A stretch of 64,000 nucleotides of DNA from a virus, in IMG/VR virus record IMGVR_UViG_3300042350_004528, positions 1-64,000 of that record; one strand, written 5' to 3'. The notes below the pieces were generated by a model. It did not search any database. It was not told the DNA's origin and worked only from the letters and a program-made list of their open reading frames with translations. Shown here one piece after another: positions 33,001 to 40,612 of this stretch. The first letter of the stretch is position 1. Every line of letters starts with the position of its first letter. The translations under genes were made by a program, and so were the position numbers.

Positions 33001-34673
33001 TACTCGTTTAACTCAAATATTTCATCAGGTAAACCCACCAGTCTCAAAATAAACTCGATAGATTTTCTGGTACCTTTTGATTTGTATAGATAAAATGAGT
33101 TAATTAAGATTCTTCTCCATAATTCAATGTCAATTTCCGCTGGTGTTGTGCCTTTTTCAACATCATCAAGTTCAGTTGAAAACAAAGAATCGATTAAAGT
33201 ATTTTCATCTTCAATTTCAAATGTATTAAAACCAAGCATTGTTGCGTAGTTTTTAATTAAAAGATCTGGAACGTTTTCGATTTTATCATAACTAACATTT
33301 CGCATAAAAGTTATGCCATCAATATATCTTTTAATATCGTCAAACGTTTTACCGTATAATTGAAATAATAAATTGGCTTTACGATCGCTAGTATCAAATT
33401 CTTTTAAGGAGTCGGTTGTTAAAAATCTTGAGATTAAATTTGTTTTAATACTATCATACGAATCAGCAAAATCATTTAAAGTCGTTGTGTAGTCATCAAA
33501 TTTACTACTAAACATATCGATGTTAAAATCATCGTACATTGGGAAAATTAAAGTTTCTTTAACAGTTCGAACTTGCCCACTGTCATCCTCTGATGGATAA
33601 ACGAACTCACTAATATATTCACCAGTATTTGGATCTTTATTTAAAAGAAACGAAGCTAAATCTGATAAATTATTAAAAAAATCATTGTATACTTTACTTT
33701 TAGGTTTTATATAAAATCTTACGTTAACAACATTGTTTACATCAACAATATCTCCAAATGGATTACCATCTACGGTTAATCGAATACCAGTCGCGTCATC
33801 ATTATTGTTTTGTGGAAATTGCGCGGAAATTATGGGATACTCAACACCGTTGTAATATAAAACATATTCTTTATGTGTTTTAGTAAAATTTCTGTATTTT
33901 GTTATAGTTTCACTATTATCCAAAGTACTTCCAGAACTATTATATTCAATACCATATGGGTTAAATAATCCATAAAGATTTACTTTAAAAGAAGATCTAT
34001 TTTCAAGTGGGTATGTTGCATAATTAGAAACAGATGGTGTTGTTATAGATATTGGTTCGGCTTTTATTGCTCCTGGAAAATTATTGTATATTTCAATTAT
34101 AACGTTTTTTAATCTTTCTTTTAAAGATGAAAATAAAACATAATTATCTAATTTTCTTCTGTCAAATAAAACTTTTACCGTTAAGTTTTCGGTTACTTTT
34201 TGTTTTAAAGCTTCCACGTATTCTTTACCCTCAAAATAGGGTAGATTTCTTTGTGCTATACTTTCAACTGTAAAACTTTTTACAGCATCGTTTTGTGCGG
34301 CCTCATTTACTTGAATTTGTAATTGTGATGCCTGCGCCCCTTGTTGTACGCTTTTTTGAATTGAAAAGTTACCTAGGGTAAAAAAAGGATCACCTTGTAT
34401 TTCGTCTTTGGCGTTCGCAAATTGTAAACCAACTAATTTACTGCCAAAAGTATCGCTACCAAAAGCACCTATTTTACCTTGTATTGTCCTATATCTCAAG
34501 GCTCTTTCATATTGTACAAAAGATGAGCATGGTACATATTTAACGTCACCATTTATGATATAAGTGCGATATCCGTCACAACCAAGTGCTTTTGACGCAT
34601 CAATTGCTTCTTGTGGTGTATCGTACAGATCCCTAATTATCTGATTATTCGTTGTAAAACTAAGATCAGCCAT
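27009..34673 (-). CDS. Giant baseplate/tail protein with gpI-like segment (2554 aa)
   Basis: A 2554-residue protein, the largest in the window. Residues about 434-560 (LLFQLYGKTFDDIKRYID, LYKSKGTRKSIEFILRLVG) resemble the P2 gpI/TIGR02242 tail-protein family and the region that T4-like wedge gp7 is thought to share with it. The remainder is beta-rich, Tyr/Asn/Thr-rich, with Gly-Thr-Thr-Gly-type turns and short carbohydrate-binding-like segments. It probably combines a wedge component with a large peripheral or receptor-binding part. The start overlaps the upstream gene by eight bases. The gpI similarity is moderate and needs a profile search. Confidence 0.8.
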   Translation of the reverse strand: MADLSFTTNNQIIRDLYDTPQEAIDASKALGCDGYRTYIINGDVKYVPCSSFVQYERALRYRTIQGKIGAFGSDTFGSKLVGLQFANAKDEIQGDPFFTLGNFSIQKSVQQGAQASQLQIQVNEAAQNDAVKSFTVESIAQRNLPYFEGKEYVEALKQKVTENLTVKVLFDRRKLDNYVLFSSLKERLKNVIIEIYNNFPGAIKAEPISITTPSVSNYATYPLENRSSFKVNLYGLFNPYGIEYNSSGSTLDNSETITKYRNFTKTHKEYVLYYNGVEYPIISAQFPQNNNDDATGIRLTVDGNPFGDIVDVNNVVNVRFYIKPKSKVYNDFFNNLSDLASFLLNKDPNTGEYISEFVYPSEDDSGQVRTVKETLIFPMYDDFNIDMFSSKFDDYTTTLNDFADSYDSIKTNLISRFLTTDSLKEFDTSDRKANLLFQLYGKTFDDIKRYIDGITFMRNVSYDKIENVPDLLIKNYATMLGFNTFEIEDENTLIDSLFSTELDDVEKGTTPAEIDIELWRRILINSFYLYKSKGTRKSIEFILRLVGLPDEIFELNEYIYLAERPLNTPDVLNKIYGQTIIDDPEILLQRVPFDSKGFPTVPTNVRYQEDGGYITEDKSNIGRFDFGQRYVNQYKKYENVFLFDVYRTIDNVKSWVYNELPTTYYKDDRNGFTEYESNDIRLSINSKELEVYLSSNRIFDIPVYRQYARNIGIVNSDLNILNKFDSTNLTFNQFIKKSLDTFINPKNRKTIKTYPTLSKIYFDYLKTTTTPIDSMRSLEFLNKFDSSWVKLIQQFVPATSVVNAGKKIQNSTFLDNKFAYKHGLNNDVSWLGTDGSEFQQKALKPVYLGTTNVTENVGKLGAKIDGEPITFNISGKPGTKITGTDPTINEYFGVHYTMFEYCDESEGSFHIWQSGIDYGDDSLFNGNINQSGYASSTQRYGVFVVYNSKLYRLNTRYMFNDTGSIPDIHTAGTGSTIESRYPPNKATVTNASGDTRMIWEHIPIDVDSRTITFADTLSLDVRSIERSYYINSIGRGLAYLGIRVNFDCPPPRPHVCYYDFTGRTITPALVHNTFRTYNDEEGITQTIKQPRFYGYSMNHTPLRPSGLIYGEISKWATPYEKRFSWATGFTYYKGEIIANIHPTNKENLVVGSKIYLVTGDTFEATGTTYPITTPTGLKHIATANSASFVSPGTTGVTVNLSTISTGTTGGMYERYQDRTKTDPFMHIDPAYISKIKLDPSRASYSVNLTKSLNLGHIFSGATPQTTYKVKDNIINGELFISDSVTVNFEGFYGLDQTKIGPFYTLNDDGAFIHTLENSILLQPNSNNYISIQSLNENFTTIGDELSLVNTTPGHYLVAKNSYLSFKFDLYFESIENINQTINIKLINSLGFIYDTQSFTFNGSDDANLRQYVFEYTGFFNSGEKIYLVIEPIDLACTLSRYEEIDYIHEEVDEASFNQLNDPRFRVLLNSGFSARGEYLDGLSIKPIYNLSNLDTNNLILRLTEKKYVNVPFLNIEHSIDPNYYYNKLFLSYFETNSQNNIVFDSSEYDKKINFDKVNFTFTIRSKSDNFSTTGLVSVSGGKNIGVKTATIEHELNFSDYYLGNSVRQTDNNDVTNAITIGKNVRIRQNTHNREFTYSPKYSFYNNVELGTATKDTLGSFKGYDLGLNDYTLFNYGNPIISEIKNKKRYSFNSLGTSSYSLYKLENDVYNTEIYKKILDVVPEFNAQIVNYELNDIVKVNIDDYKIVVDSPTGQTVQTNSVYRLYVCVNDINIDHCYKLEDTSASTLVQGEIHEIYRPRGSRSCFIEIEKYNPTNFTPWGYEHSPLLTTSNPNVSDYINKNFISYDPTVVSEYNFGDIILGSYPNPGGSDEFFRFIYQKPLKWDSTKKYFKGDFVLSGVTDETVLAPTVYRFFVAKKDHTNAAPYLATSGSTGTTEWRRITSVNDLFDHKSLGGLTNWVESVGGSWFPLDGYVAIPTTAARLPKTLPVSEFGIPFISTGTTVSGVTFGGRWNNVLINGYCFMDDSYVSYNEYDVNINKKILRSYFSSFSGRYYGPDAYVPYYLPYSAYNSGTLYAPGAIIKHNDLTYRKISTAAAGTPPVVGVDWEVYYPALLESNTYYETDNYKDYFNQTRLNKTNIKLRPSFPLNSFNYLTYYHPFLTDSSSIYPLFERIGRYTEKNNPTLFIADETTGITYDNTSKYIGYKYTVNRGVLYKFIGGSPLGTYPAQPFEDTTNWSESDFCLVNNFKFFKDRTRVTVFESKIESLTNSVKKSLHFFRDNLTLKSGFTSRSFSGSTINNKLISGLNKFYDATDPNRISANTTGLVDFRVIGNDVIMDYFPQKDEVGYPLTGEFIGKLKISNPCGKTATTIFGVLFDTDIDKLDRQQGLTQTANFTPEDIEILPYTVRVVVTQNGQANATLTIKQTDNTLAQKITSTSVTKNTVFDTKYDVIPETNFEVEITYTTQRKQTKFGSAFVDATPLFVNNQVINTNTVQTTFVQTANLETRVITLKNVTANRTIFINLNGIVSVTDVKTDVADATAIFNVKAININTATL

Positions 34674-35571
34674 TTCTTACTATGTTATTTAAAGATTTTG
34701 TCGTATCAACGGTTGTTCTTTTTCGTCTAACTTCATAAAGTTTTTTATTAACGTTATCTCTAATTTCATATAAATCATACTGAGCATATATGTTACCATC
34801 AAAATCGTAAATTGTATAGATGCCATCGTCCATGGATTTTGTCTGATCAGCGAATAATCCAATTGCTAGACTTTCGACATCATAATTAACCATTTCTAAT
34901 TCAATCATTTGTGGTGAAAAGCTGGTATTTGTTAATATCACATTTTGATCTTTTCTACCAATAAAAGGCGCTGAAGTTGGTTTAAAACTGGGGGCGGCGT
35001 TAGGTGTAACCGTACAAAATAATAAATTACCTACATTATTATAGATATATTTAATAGTTTTTTGTGATGAATTGGGGGTATTAATTTGTACTGGTTCTGA
35101 AATAAATGACGAAGTTATAATTCTGTAAAGATTTGGTATTTTTGTCCCATCGTTATTCAAATACTCAACCCTGTACCCATCTAAACCATTGTTGGTGAAT
35201 TTATTACTGAAATCAACTGGGGCTTGGTCTATGTTGAAAATTAAACCTTTAACATCTGGATATGTGGCTAACTCAGCGCAATCCTCAATTTTAACCCTAA
35301 TCTGGGCTGGTCTTAAATAAATTGTATAAAAACCTTTTTGCCCAAAAACATCTCTAGGTAAAGTTAAATTATACAAACCACCGAGTAATTCAACATCAGT
35401 ACCACCAAGTGCGCTACTAGACATCATTGGTCTAATTACCTGTGAACCAAATAATTTTGTTACGGTTTGAGCTTCAGTCGCATTTCTATTTTTAGTGTAT
35501 ATTACAATAACCTCAATGTCTGTTGGATCGACATCCGCAGGTCTTTTTACACCGTATAATCCGATTGCCAT
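34666..35571 (-). CDS. Baseplate/tail structural protein (301 aa)
   Basis: A 301-residue beta-rich protein beginning MAIGLYGVKRPADVDPTDIE. No named domain. It lies directly upstream of the giant gpI-like protein and downstream of other baseplate genes, with near-zero spacing throughout. By position it may be a small wedge or connector protein; sequence does not decide. Confidence 0.7.
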   Translation of the reverse strand: MAIGLYGVKRPADVDPTDIEVIVIYTKNRNATEAQTVTKLFGSQVIRPMMSSSALGGTDVELLGGLYNLTLPRDVFGQKGFYTIYLRPAQIRVKIEDCAELATYPDVKGLIFNIDQAPVDFSNKFTNNGLDGYRVEYLNNDGTKIPNLYRIITSSFISEPVQINTPNSSQKTIKYIYNNVGNLLFCTVTPNAAPSFKPTSAPFIGRKDQNVILTNTSFSPQMIELEMVNYDVESLAIGLFADQTKSMDDGIYTIYDFDGNIYAQYDLYEIRDNVNKKLYEVRRKRTTVDTTKSLNNIVRNG

Positions 35572-35574
35572 TTT

Positions 35575-36399
35575 TTATGTTGTTTTAAAATTATATCCTT
35601 TTGTGTTTATTTTATAGTATCCTAGTCCAGTTTTAGTTAATTCGTTCATATCTTTAACATTTTTAAGTTTTTTAACACGTTCAAATGCGCCGTTTAAACC
35701 CCTATCAATAAATACTTCGGATATTATTTTTGGTTCCTCAACTATACCATCATAAATTACCATGTTTGCTGTTTGAGTTTCCTCGTAATGAGATCTCATA
35801 TATATAAATCTAGCAAATCCATTTCCTAAATCAATGTATTTTATAGGATTTTCCGTATCTAAATACAAAACATATTCAATTAAACCACTATTATTTTCAG
35901 TCAAAATCATAGCCACAATATCCAAACCTGGGATGTTTAATTTAACACGGTTTCTTATATTATGATTACCATCAAAAGTTTCTTCAACCTCAATCGGAGC
36001 ATTTCCATCATCTCCAACAATTTTTTTAAAATTTAATTTTTTTAAGGGTTTTAATGATTCAGCTGATTTTATAAAATTAATTTTTTTAAAATATTTTGTT
36101 ATTAGGTTTGATTTGCTTTCTGTAAAACCAGTAACAAAGTATTTGTTTGGTGACGGTGTAAAATGATTCGTAACATCATCGTATGTTGATATTATTTTTG
36201 TATTTGTTACGTATGGTGTCACATTTTTTGTGGTGATAAATGGGTCAACTTTATTCGCTATTTGTTCAAGTTGTTGTAATTTATAATCATCGGGCACGTT
36301 GTATTCTGCATTTATATAAGAACCAGGCACAACAGTGTTGCTTTCTAAGTTAATAACTATATTATTATCAAAAATTTCTGAAATTAATACTTGTTTCAT
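35575..36399 (-). CDS. Baseplate-operon structural protein (274 aa)
   Basis: Unrecognised 274-residue protein, lysine-rich in its centre (KYFKKINFIKSAESLKPLKK), with beta-strand segments after residue 140. It overlaps the 839-residue gene by four bases (ATGA) and is three bases from the next gene. No enzymatic motif. Confidence 0.7.
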   Translation of the reverse strand: MKQVLISEIFDNNIVINLESNTVVPGSYINAEYNVPDDYKLQQLEQIANKVDPFITTKNVTPYVTNTKIISTYDDVTNHFTPSPNKYFVTGFTESKSNLITKYFKKINFIKSAESLKPLKKLNFKKIVGDDGNAPIEVEETFDGNHNIRNRVKLNIPGLDIVAMILTENNSGLIEYVLYLDTENPIKYIDLGNGFARFIYMRSHYEETQTANMVIYDGIVEEPKIISEVFIDRGLNGAFERVKKLKNVKDMNELTKTGLGYYKINTKGYNFKTT

Positions 36400-38915
36400 A
36401 GCATTTCATCTAATTCCGCCACGCCACCACCACTTGGTTTTTTGGGTGCGGTATATTTTGGTAGTTTATTTTTTGAAGCGGCGTCTGACGGTTTTTTAGC
36501 TGTTATGGCCGATTTAATTGGTACTACAATGTTTTTTATATCACCATCACTATTAATAATAGATATTCTTAATTTACCATTTATGACAAATTGTGAAATA
36601 TTTGATGCTAAAAATTTTAATTTTTCCCCAATGTTAAAATAAACATCTATCTTATTACTTTCATTAGGTATGATAAATTTATCACCGTTTTGTACAGCAT
36701 ATGTTGTCAGGGCGTAATCTCTTATTTCATACCTTAAATCCGTTGGATTAGCATCTAAATTGATTACCGCTTTTTCTAAAGTTAATTTGTTTATTAAAAT
36801 ATCTTTATCTGTTTGGTTAATATTTTTTTGAGCGGTTAAAATCAAAAATTGCTCAATTAATTCTGGGTTGTCTTTTGGATTTAAAATATCATTTACAGCA
36901 TCGACAACACCGTCAACAATTGAAAATAAATCCGATTGATTAGTATTATATGCAATTAATAACCCAAGCGCTGTGTCTCTAATATCATCAAATATAGCCC
37001 TATTTATGCTTTTCATAGACTCATATTTTTGAGTTAATTTATCTATATAATAATATATTTCACTATGATTTTGATCGACCTGACCTCTTAAATCCACAGC
37101 TAGCCCCGTATAATCATAATTATGTGAAGACGTTACACGAAACACAACACCTAATTTTGTAAAACATTTTGACAAAAAATTAACTATTGATTGCTCCCTA
37201 TACGACTCATCATATTGATAATAGTTTATATTATACCTTTCACTTTCTATTTGATTTAAGAGAACTTTAAAAATAAGTGGATTTTCCAAATATTTTCTTA
37301 ACACATTTTCAGTAAATTTTCCAGCATCAGTACCTGAACCTATGTTTGATTGTGAGCCATGTACTATCGTTATAGCCTCACTAACCCTATAACTTGGGTT
37401 TTCATTCCATAAACTTTGTCTTTGGTTGTAAACAGTATTTTTTAAAACTAAACTATTAAGATTTACCGTTATGTCTTTAAATTCCATACTTCTAATAGTC
37501 CAAGTTTTTGTATCAACATTTTTAAAGATAAAAGATTTGATTGGTATTTGATATGCTTTAACATTTCTATTTACAACTGGAATGTATACATTTTTTTCAT
37601 TTAACTCACCAAAAACTTCTGAAGTTAAATTATTTATATAACCATTAAATTGCTTTAAAAAGTTTTTTGTTTTATTATTAAGGAATGTTTGGTAATTATT
37701 TATTTCACCATCTGTTAAGATTGGTAAACTACTTGCGCTATTAACAAAATTAGATGTATATAAATTTTTTATTGTAAAATTTAAAGGATTAGAAATTTCT
37801 TGCGTGGTTAAAATTAATTTTGAATTTTTAGGTTTTTCATTTGGTACCACTTTGTTTTTATAGTAAGTGTCAAACTCTAACTGATACAAATCAAAATTAC
37901 TTCGCTCGCTATCATACTCTTTTGTTATTGGATTATATTCGTATATTTTGTAAGTTTTATTTTGATAATCTAAAACATATTTCAAATAGCGATTATTTTG
38001 ACTAAAGTTATCTGGATCTTGTAACCATTTTTTATTAACATCTAAATTTGATGATGGTAATAGGGATATTTTTTTACCATTTAATGCATCCCAAAAAGAA
38101 TATTTAACGTAAAATTCATTTGTTATATAATCTTTTAAAAAGAAAAATGAAAACCCATCAACACCTTCATTTAATTTAAAACAAGGTCTTTCATAATGAA
38201 AGTTTTTTGATTCATTTTTTTCCGTAATATTATACCTATCATTAATAAAAATTGGCACTGATTGTATTCTATTTTGAGACACAGCAGATGTTGAATCATA
38301 AATTTCCATTAACAAAAATGAGTTATAAAAATACGGTTTGTTTGAAAAAAGTAATGGCTCGTTTACCCATTTATCTTTTGATTGCCAAAATGGTAACGTG
38401 AATGAATTATAAAAAATAGGTATACCAGATTTAATTGGCTTTTTTAATGTGCTCTCACCAATAAAATCTCTAACAACATATGGTTTTTGTTTCAATTCTT
38501 CAAACCTAGTTAAAGTTTTTTCACTTAAAACAGCCTCTTCTCTTAGTCCATTAGCTTGTCTGGTTTCGTAGACGTTATTGAATCCTTTAGTTATTTCAAC
38601 CCCGTTAATATCAGTTAATCCGAATTTTGCTTTTGTGATATTATACTGTTTATTAAAATCAGATTCAATATATTTTTTTAAATCAGATAGTTCATTGTCT
38701 TGAACATAATGTAAAAAGAAAATATTAAAATTTATTTCATTAATATTATCTGGTTTATACTCGTAAATTTCAGTATCACTGATATCATTAATAACGGTAT
38801 TTTTTGTAAAATTTAATAAATTTTGGTTATAAAAATCCCTGTCAGACGAATAGTCTTCATTTACAATATTAGTTTGTAAAATTATATCTTCGTTTGGTGT
38901 TTTTGTTTTTAACAT
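36396..38915 (-). CDS. Baseplate/tail structural protein (839 aa)
   Basis: An 839-residue protein, Asn/Tyr/Lys-rich, with mixed helix and strand. A segment YNITEKNESKNF (about residue 220) echoes QYITEKNESNKF in the next protein upstream, hinting at a shared element. The C-terminal ~40 residues are Pro/Lys/Ser-rich and probably disordered (KKPSDAASKNKLPKYTAPKK). No known domain seen. Confidence 0.72.
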   Translation of the reverse strand: MLKTKTPNEDIILQTNIVNEDYSSDRDFYNQNLLNFTKNTVINDISDTEIYEYKPDNINEINFNIFFLHYVQDNELSDLKKYIESDFNKQYNITKAKFGLTDINGVEITKGFNNVYETRQANGLREEAVLSEKTLTRFEELKQKPYVVRDFIGESTLKKPIKSGIPIFYNSFTLPFWQSKDKWVNEPLLFSNKPYFYNSFLLMEIYDSTSAVSQNRIQSVPIFINDRYNITEKNESKNFHYERPCFKLNEGVDGFSFFFLKDYITNEFYVKYSFWDALNGKKISLLPSSNLDVNKKWLQDPDNFSQNNRYLKYVLDYQNKTYKIYEYNPITKEYDSERSNFDLYQLEFDTYYKNKVVPNEKPKNSKLILTTQEISNPLNFTIKNLYTSNFVNSASSLPILTDGEINNYQTFLNNKTKNFLKQFNGYINNLTSEVFGELNEKNVYIPVVNRNVKAYQIPIKSFIFKNVDTKTWTIRSMEFKDITVNLNSLVLKNTVYNQRQSLWNENPSYRVSEAITIVHGSQSNIGSGTDAGKFTENVLRKYLENPLIFKVLLNQIESERYNINYYQYDESYREQSIVNFLSKCFTKLGVVFRVTSSHNYDYTGLAVDLRGQVDQNHSEIYYYIDKLTQKYESMKSINRAIFDDIRDTALGLLIAYNTNQSDLFSIVDGVVDAVNDILNPKDNPELIEQFLILTAQKNINQTDKDILINKLTLEKAVINLDANPTDLRYEIRDYALTTYAVQNGDKFIIPNESNKIDVYFNIGEKLKFLASNISQFVINGKLRISIINSDGDIKNIVVPIKSAITAKKPSDAASKNKLPKYTAPKKPSGGGVAELDEML

Positions 38916-40612
38916 TTTTCGTCTATATACTGATTAAATGGTTTTATTCCATTGGGGTCATTTGGGTCGTTTGTTTCACTTAAATCTACATTTCTAAACG
39001 CATCATCAAACTCGTTAATAAATTGATTACCAGCTGCTGATGTTACATCGTTTACATTTAGTGTATATTTTCTAACCGATCTAACTTCAGGTGTTAAAAA
39101 AAAGTTAATATCACAAAAAGTATAAAAAGATCCGTTCATGAAAGGAAAATCTATAACATTACCATTTTCATCAGTTATTCCTATATCAAATACATCTCGC
39201 CAAATATATTTTTCCCTTTCTCTGCTATAAATAGCATAATCTGGTTTATTCCTAACATTTTCACCGTCTTCGATATACGGTGATTTTAATTTTATATTAA
39301 TTTTTGTAAAAGGTTTGTAGTTAAATAATACATTTTTATATATGAATCTATGGCTAATGTATGAAATTTCATTTTCAGTTAAATTTTCAGTCGTGTGTTC
39401 ACAAATTGAGTGTAATAAAATATCACCAATTTTTGGTTTTGAATTAAAGCCTTTAGTATTATCAGATATAAGTTCCAATCCAAATCCATCGCCAACATTT
39501 TCAATATAATTTGAAAAATGAGACTCGACATTACTAATTGTGTTTTCAGCTGGCGCTGAGTTTTTAATAATACCAATGTATAAATCAGAAAGGGGTTCGT
39601 TTAAATTATTTCGTAGCCCAGTTATATTTAAATCGCCATTTAAGAAAAAATTTTTTATTTGCTGGTTATAATTATTAATTGAAAAGGCGCAGTCGTCTAA
39701 TTGATCCACAATAGCAATAATTTCCAAGCCTTTTACATAATATTCTAACTGTTCTTTTTCAATTATTTTTGAGACATAAAATTCTGGTCTTATTAAACTC
39801 TGTATCCTTGGTCTTGGGGTGTTAATTATACCTGGAATTTCTGATGGTTTAAAAACCAAATTTTTAATTCTTTGTTTTGCATCATTATTTGCAACTTCTG
39901 TGTTATTTACTTTAACGTTAGTAAAATCATCTATTTTTTTTGTCGAAGCTTCTTTGGCCTGTACGATTTGTTTTTTGAAAGAACGTTTAACTGGTTTTGT
40001 GTTTATATAAACCATATTTGGTCTAACATCAACAACATCATATATTTTAGAGTCTAGTAAATCATCATCTAAAGTTTCAACTTTTAATTTATCGCCGATT
40101 TCAAAATTATGGCCAAGGGGCAAAAACATGCAAAAATTATCTGAGTTAATTGAAGAATTATACTGTCTAGCTGGTAAACCTAATCTAAAATCTAAGTCAA
40201 TGATGGTGGTGTTGTTTGAACTTTTTTCTAGTTTTTTAACACCTTTAATATACTGTTGAATCCCATTGACGTCCACCTTTGATTCAAATCTTTTTGATTT
40301 TAATACCACAATTGTCCAATTATTTAAATTCATATCAAATAAATTATTATCAATTTCAATTAAACGATCGGTATTGTTTGTTAATTTTTGATGTACATTT
40401 AAATTAATAATTGGGTTTATTTTACCATATATTCTAAATTTATTAGATTCGTTTTTTTCGGTAATATATTGAGTTTGTTGTGATATATCATAAAACAAAT
40501 TGTGCTCGTATTGAATTTTTTTATTCTCTTCAAACACAACTCTAGTTTTTAGTTCTTTTCTTTTAGACCCAATAAACTTTTTTTCACCTAATATTTCTAC
40601 AATATCACTCAT
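38909..40612 (-). CDS. Baseplate/tail structural protein (567 aa)
   Basis: A 567-residue beta-rich protein without a recognisable domain. It shares the TEKNES element with 36396-38915, overlaps that gene by seven bases and the 765-residue gene by four. Likely a baseplate component on position and composition. Confidence 0.72.
   Translation of the reverse strand: MSDIVEILGEKKFIGSKRKELKTRVVFEENKKIQYEHNLFYDISQQTQYITEKNESNKFRIYGKINPIINLNVHQKLTNNTDRLIEIDNNLFDMNLNNWTIVVLKSKRFESKVDVNGIQQYIKGVKKLEKSSNNTTIIDLDFRLGLPARQYNSSINSDNFCMFLPLGHNFEIGDKLKVETLDDDLLDSKIYDVVDVRPNMVYINTKPVKRSFKKQIVQAKEASTKKIDDFTNVKVNNTEVANNDAKQRIKNLVFKPSEIPGIINTPRPRIQSLIRPEFYVSKIIEKEQLEYYVKGLEIIAIVDQLDDCAFSINNYNQQIKNFFLNGDLNITGLRNNLNEPLSDLYIGIIKNSAPAENTISNVESHFSNYIENVGDGFGLELISDNTKGFNSKPKIGDILLHSICEHTTENLTENEISYISHRFIYKNVLFNYKPFTKINIKLKSPYIEDGENVRNKPDYAIYSREREKYIWRDVFDIGITDENGNVIDFPFMNGSFYTFCDINFFLTPEVRSVRKYTLNVNDVTSAAGNQFINEFDDAFRNVDLSETNDPNDPNGIKPFNQYIDEKC

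Noticed and set aside
36391-36642. Plus-strand ORF across the 36396-38915 3' end
   Set aside because: Hydrophobic antisense reading of a Pro/Lys/Ser tail; overlaps two coupled genes on the minus strand.
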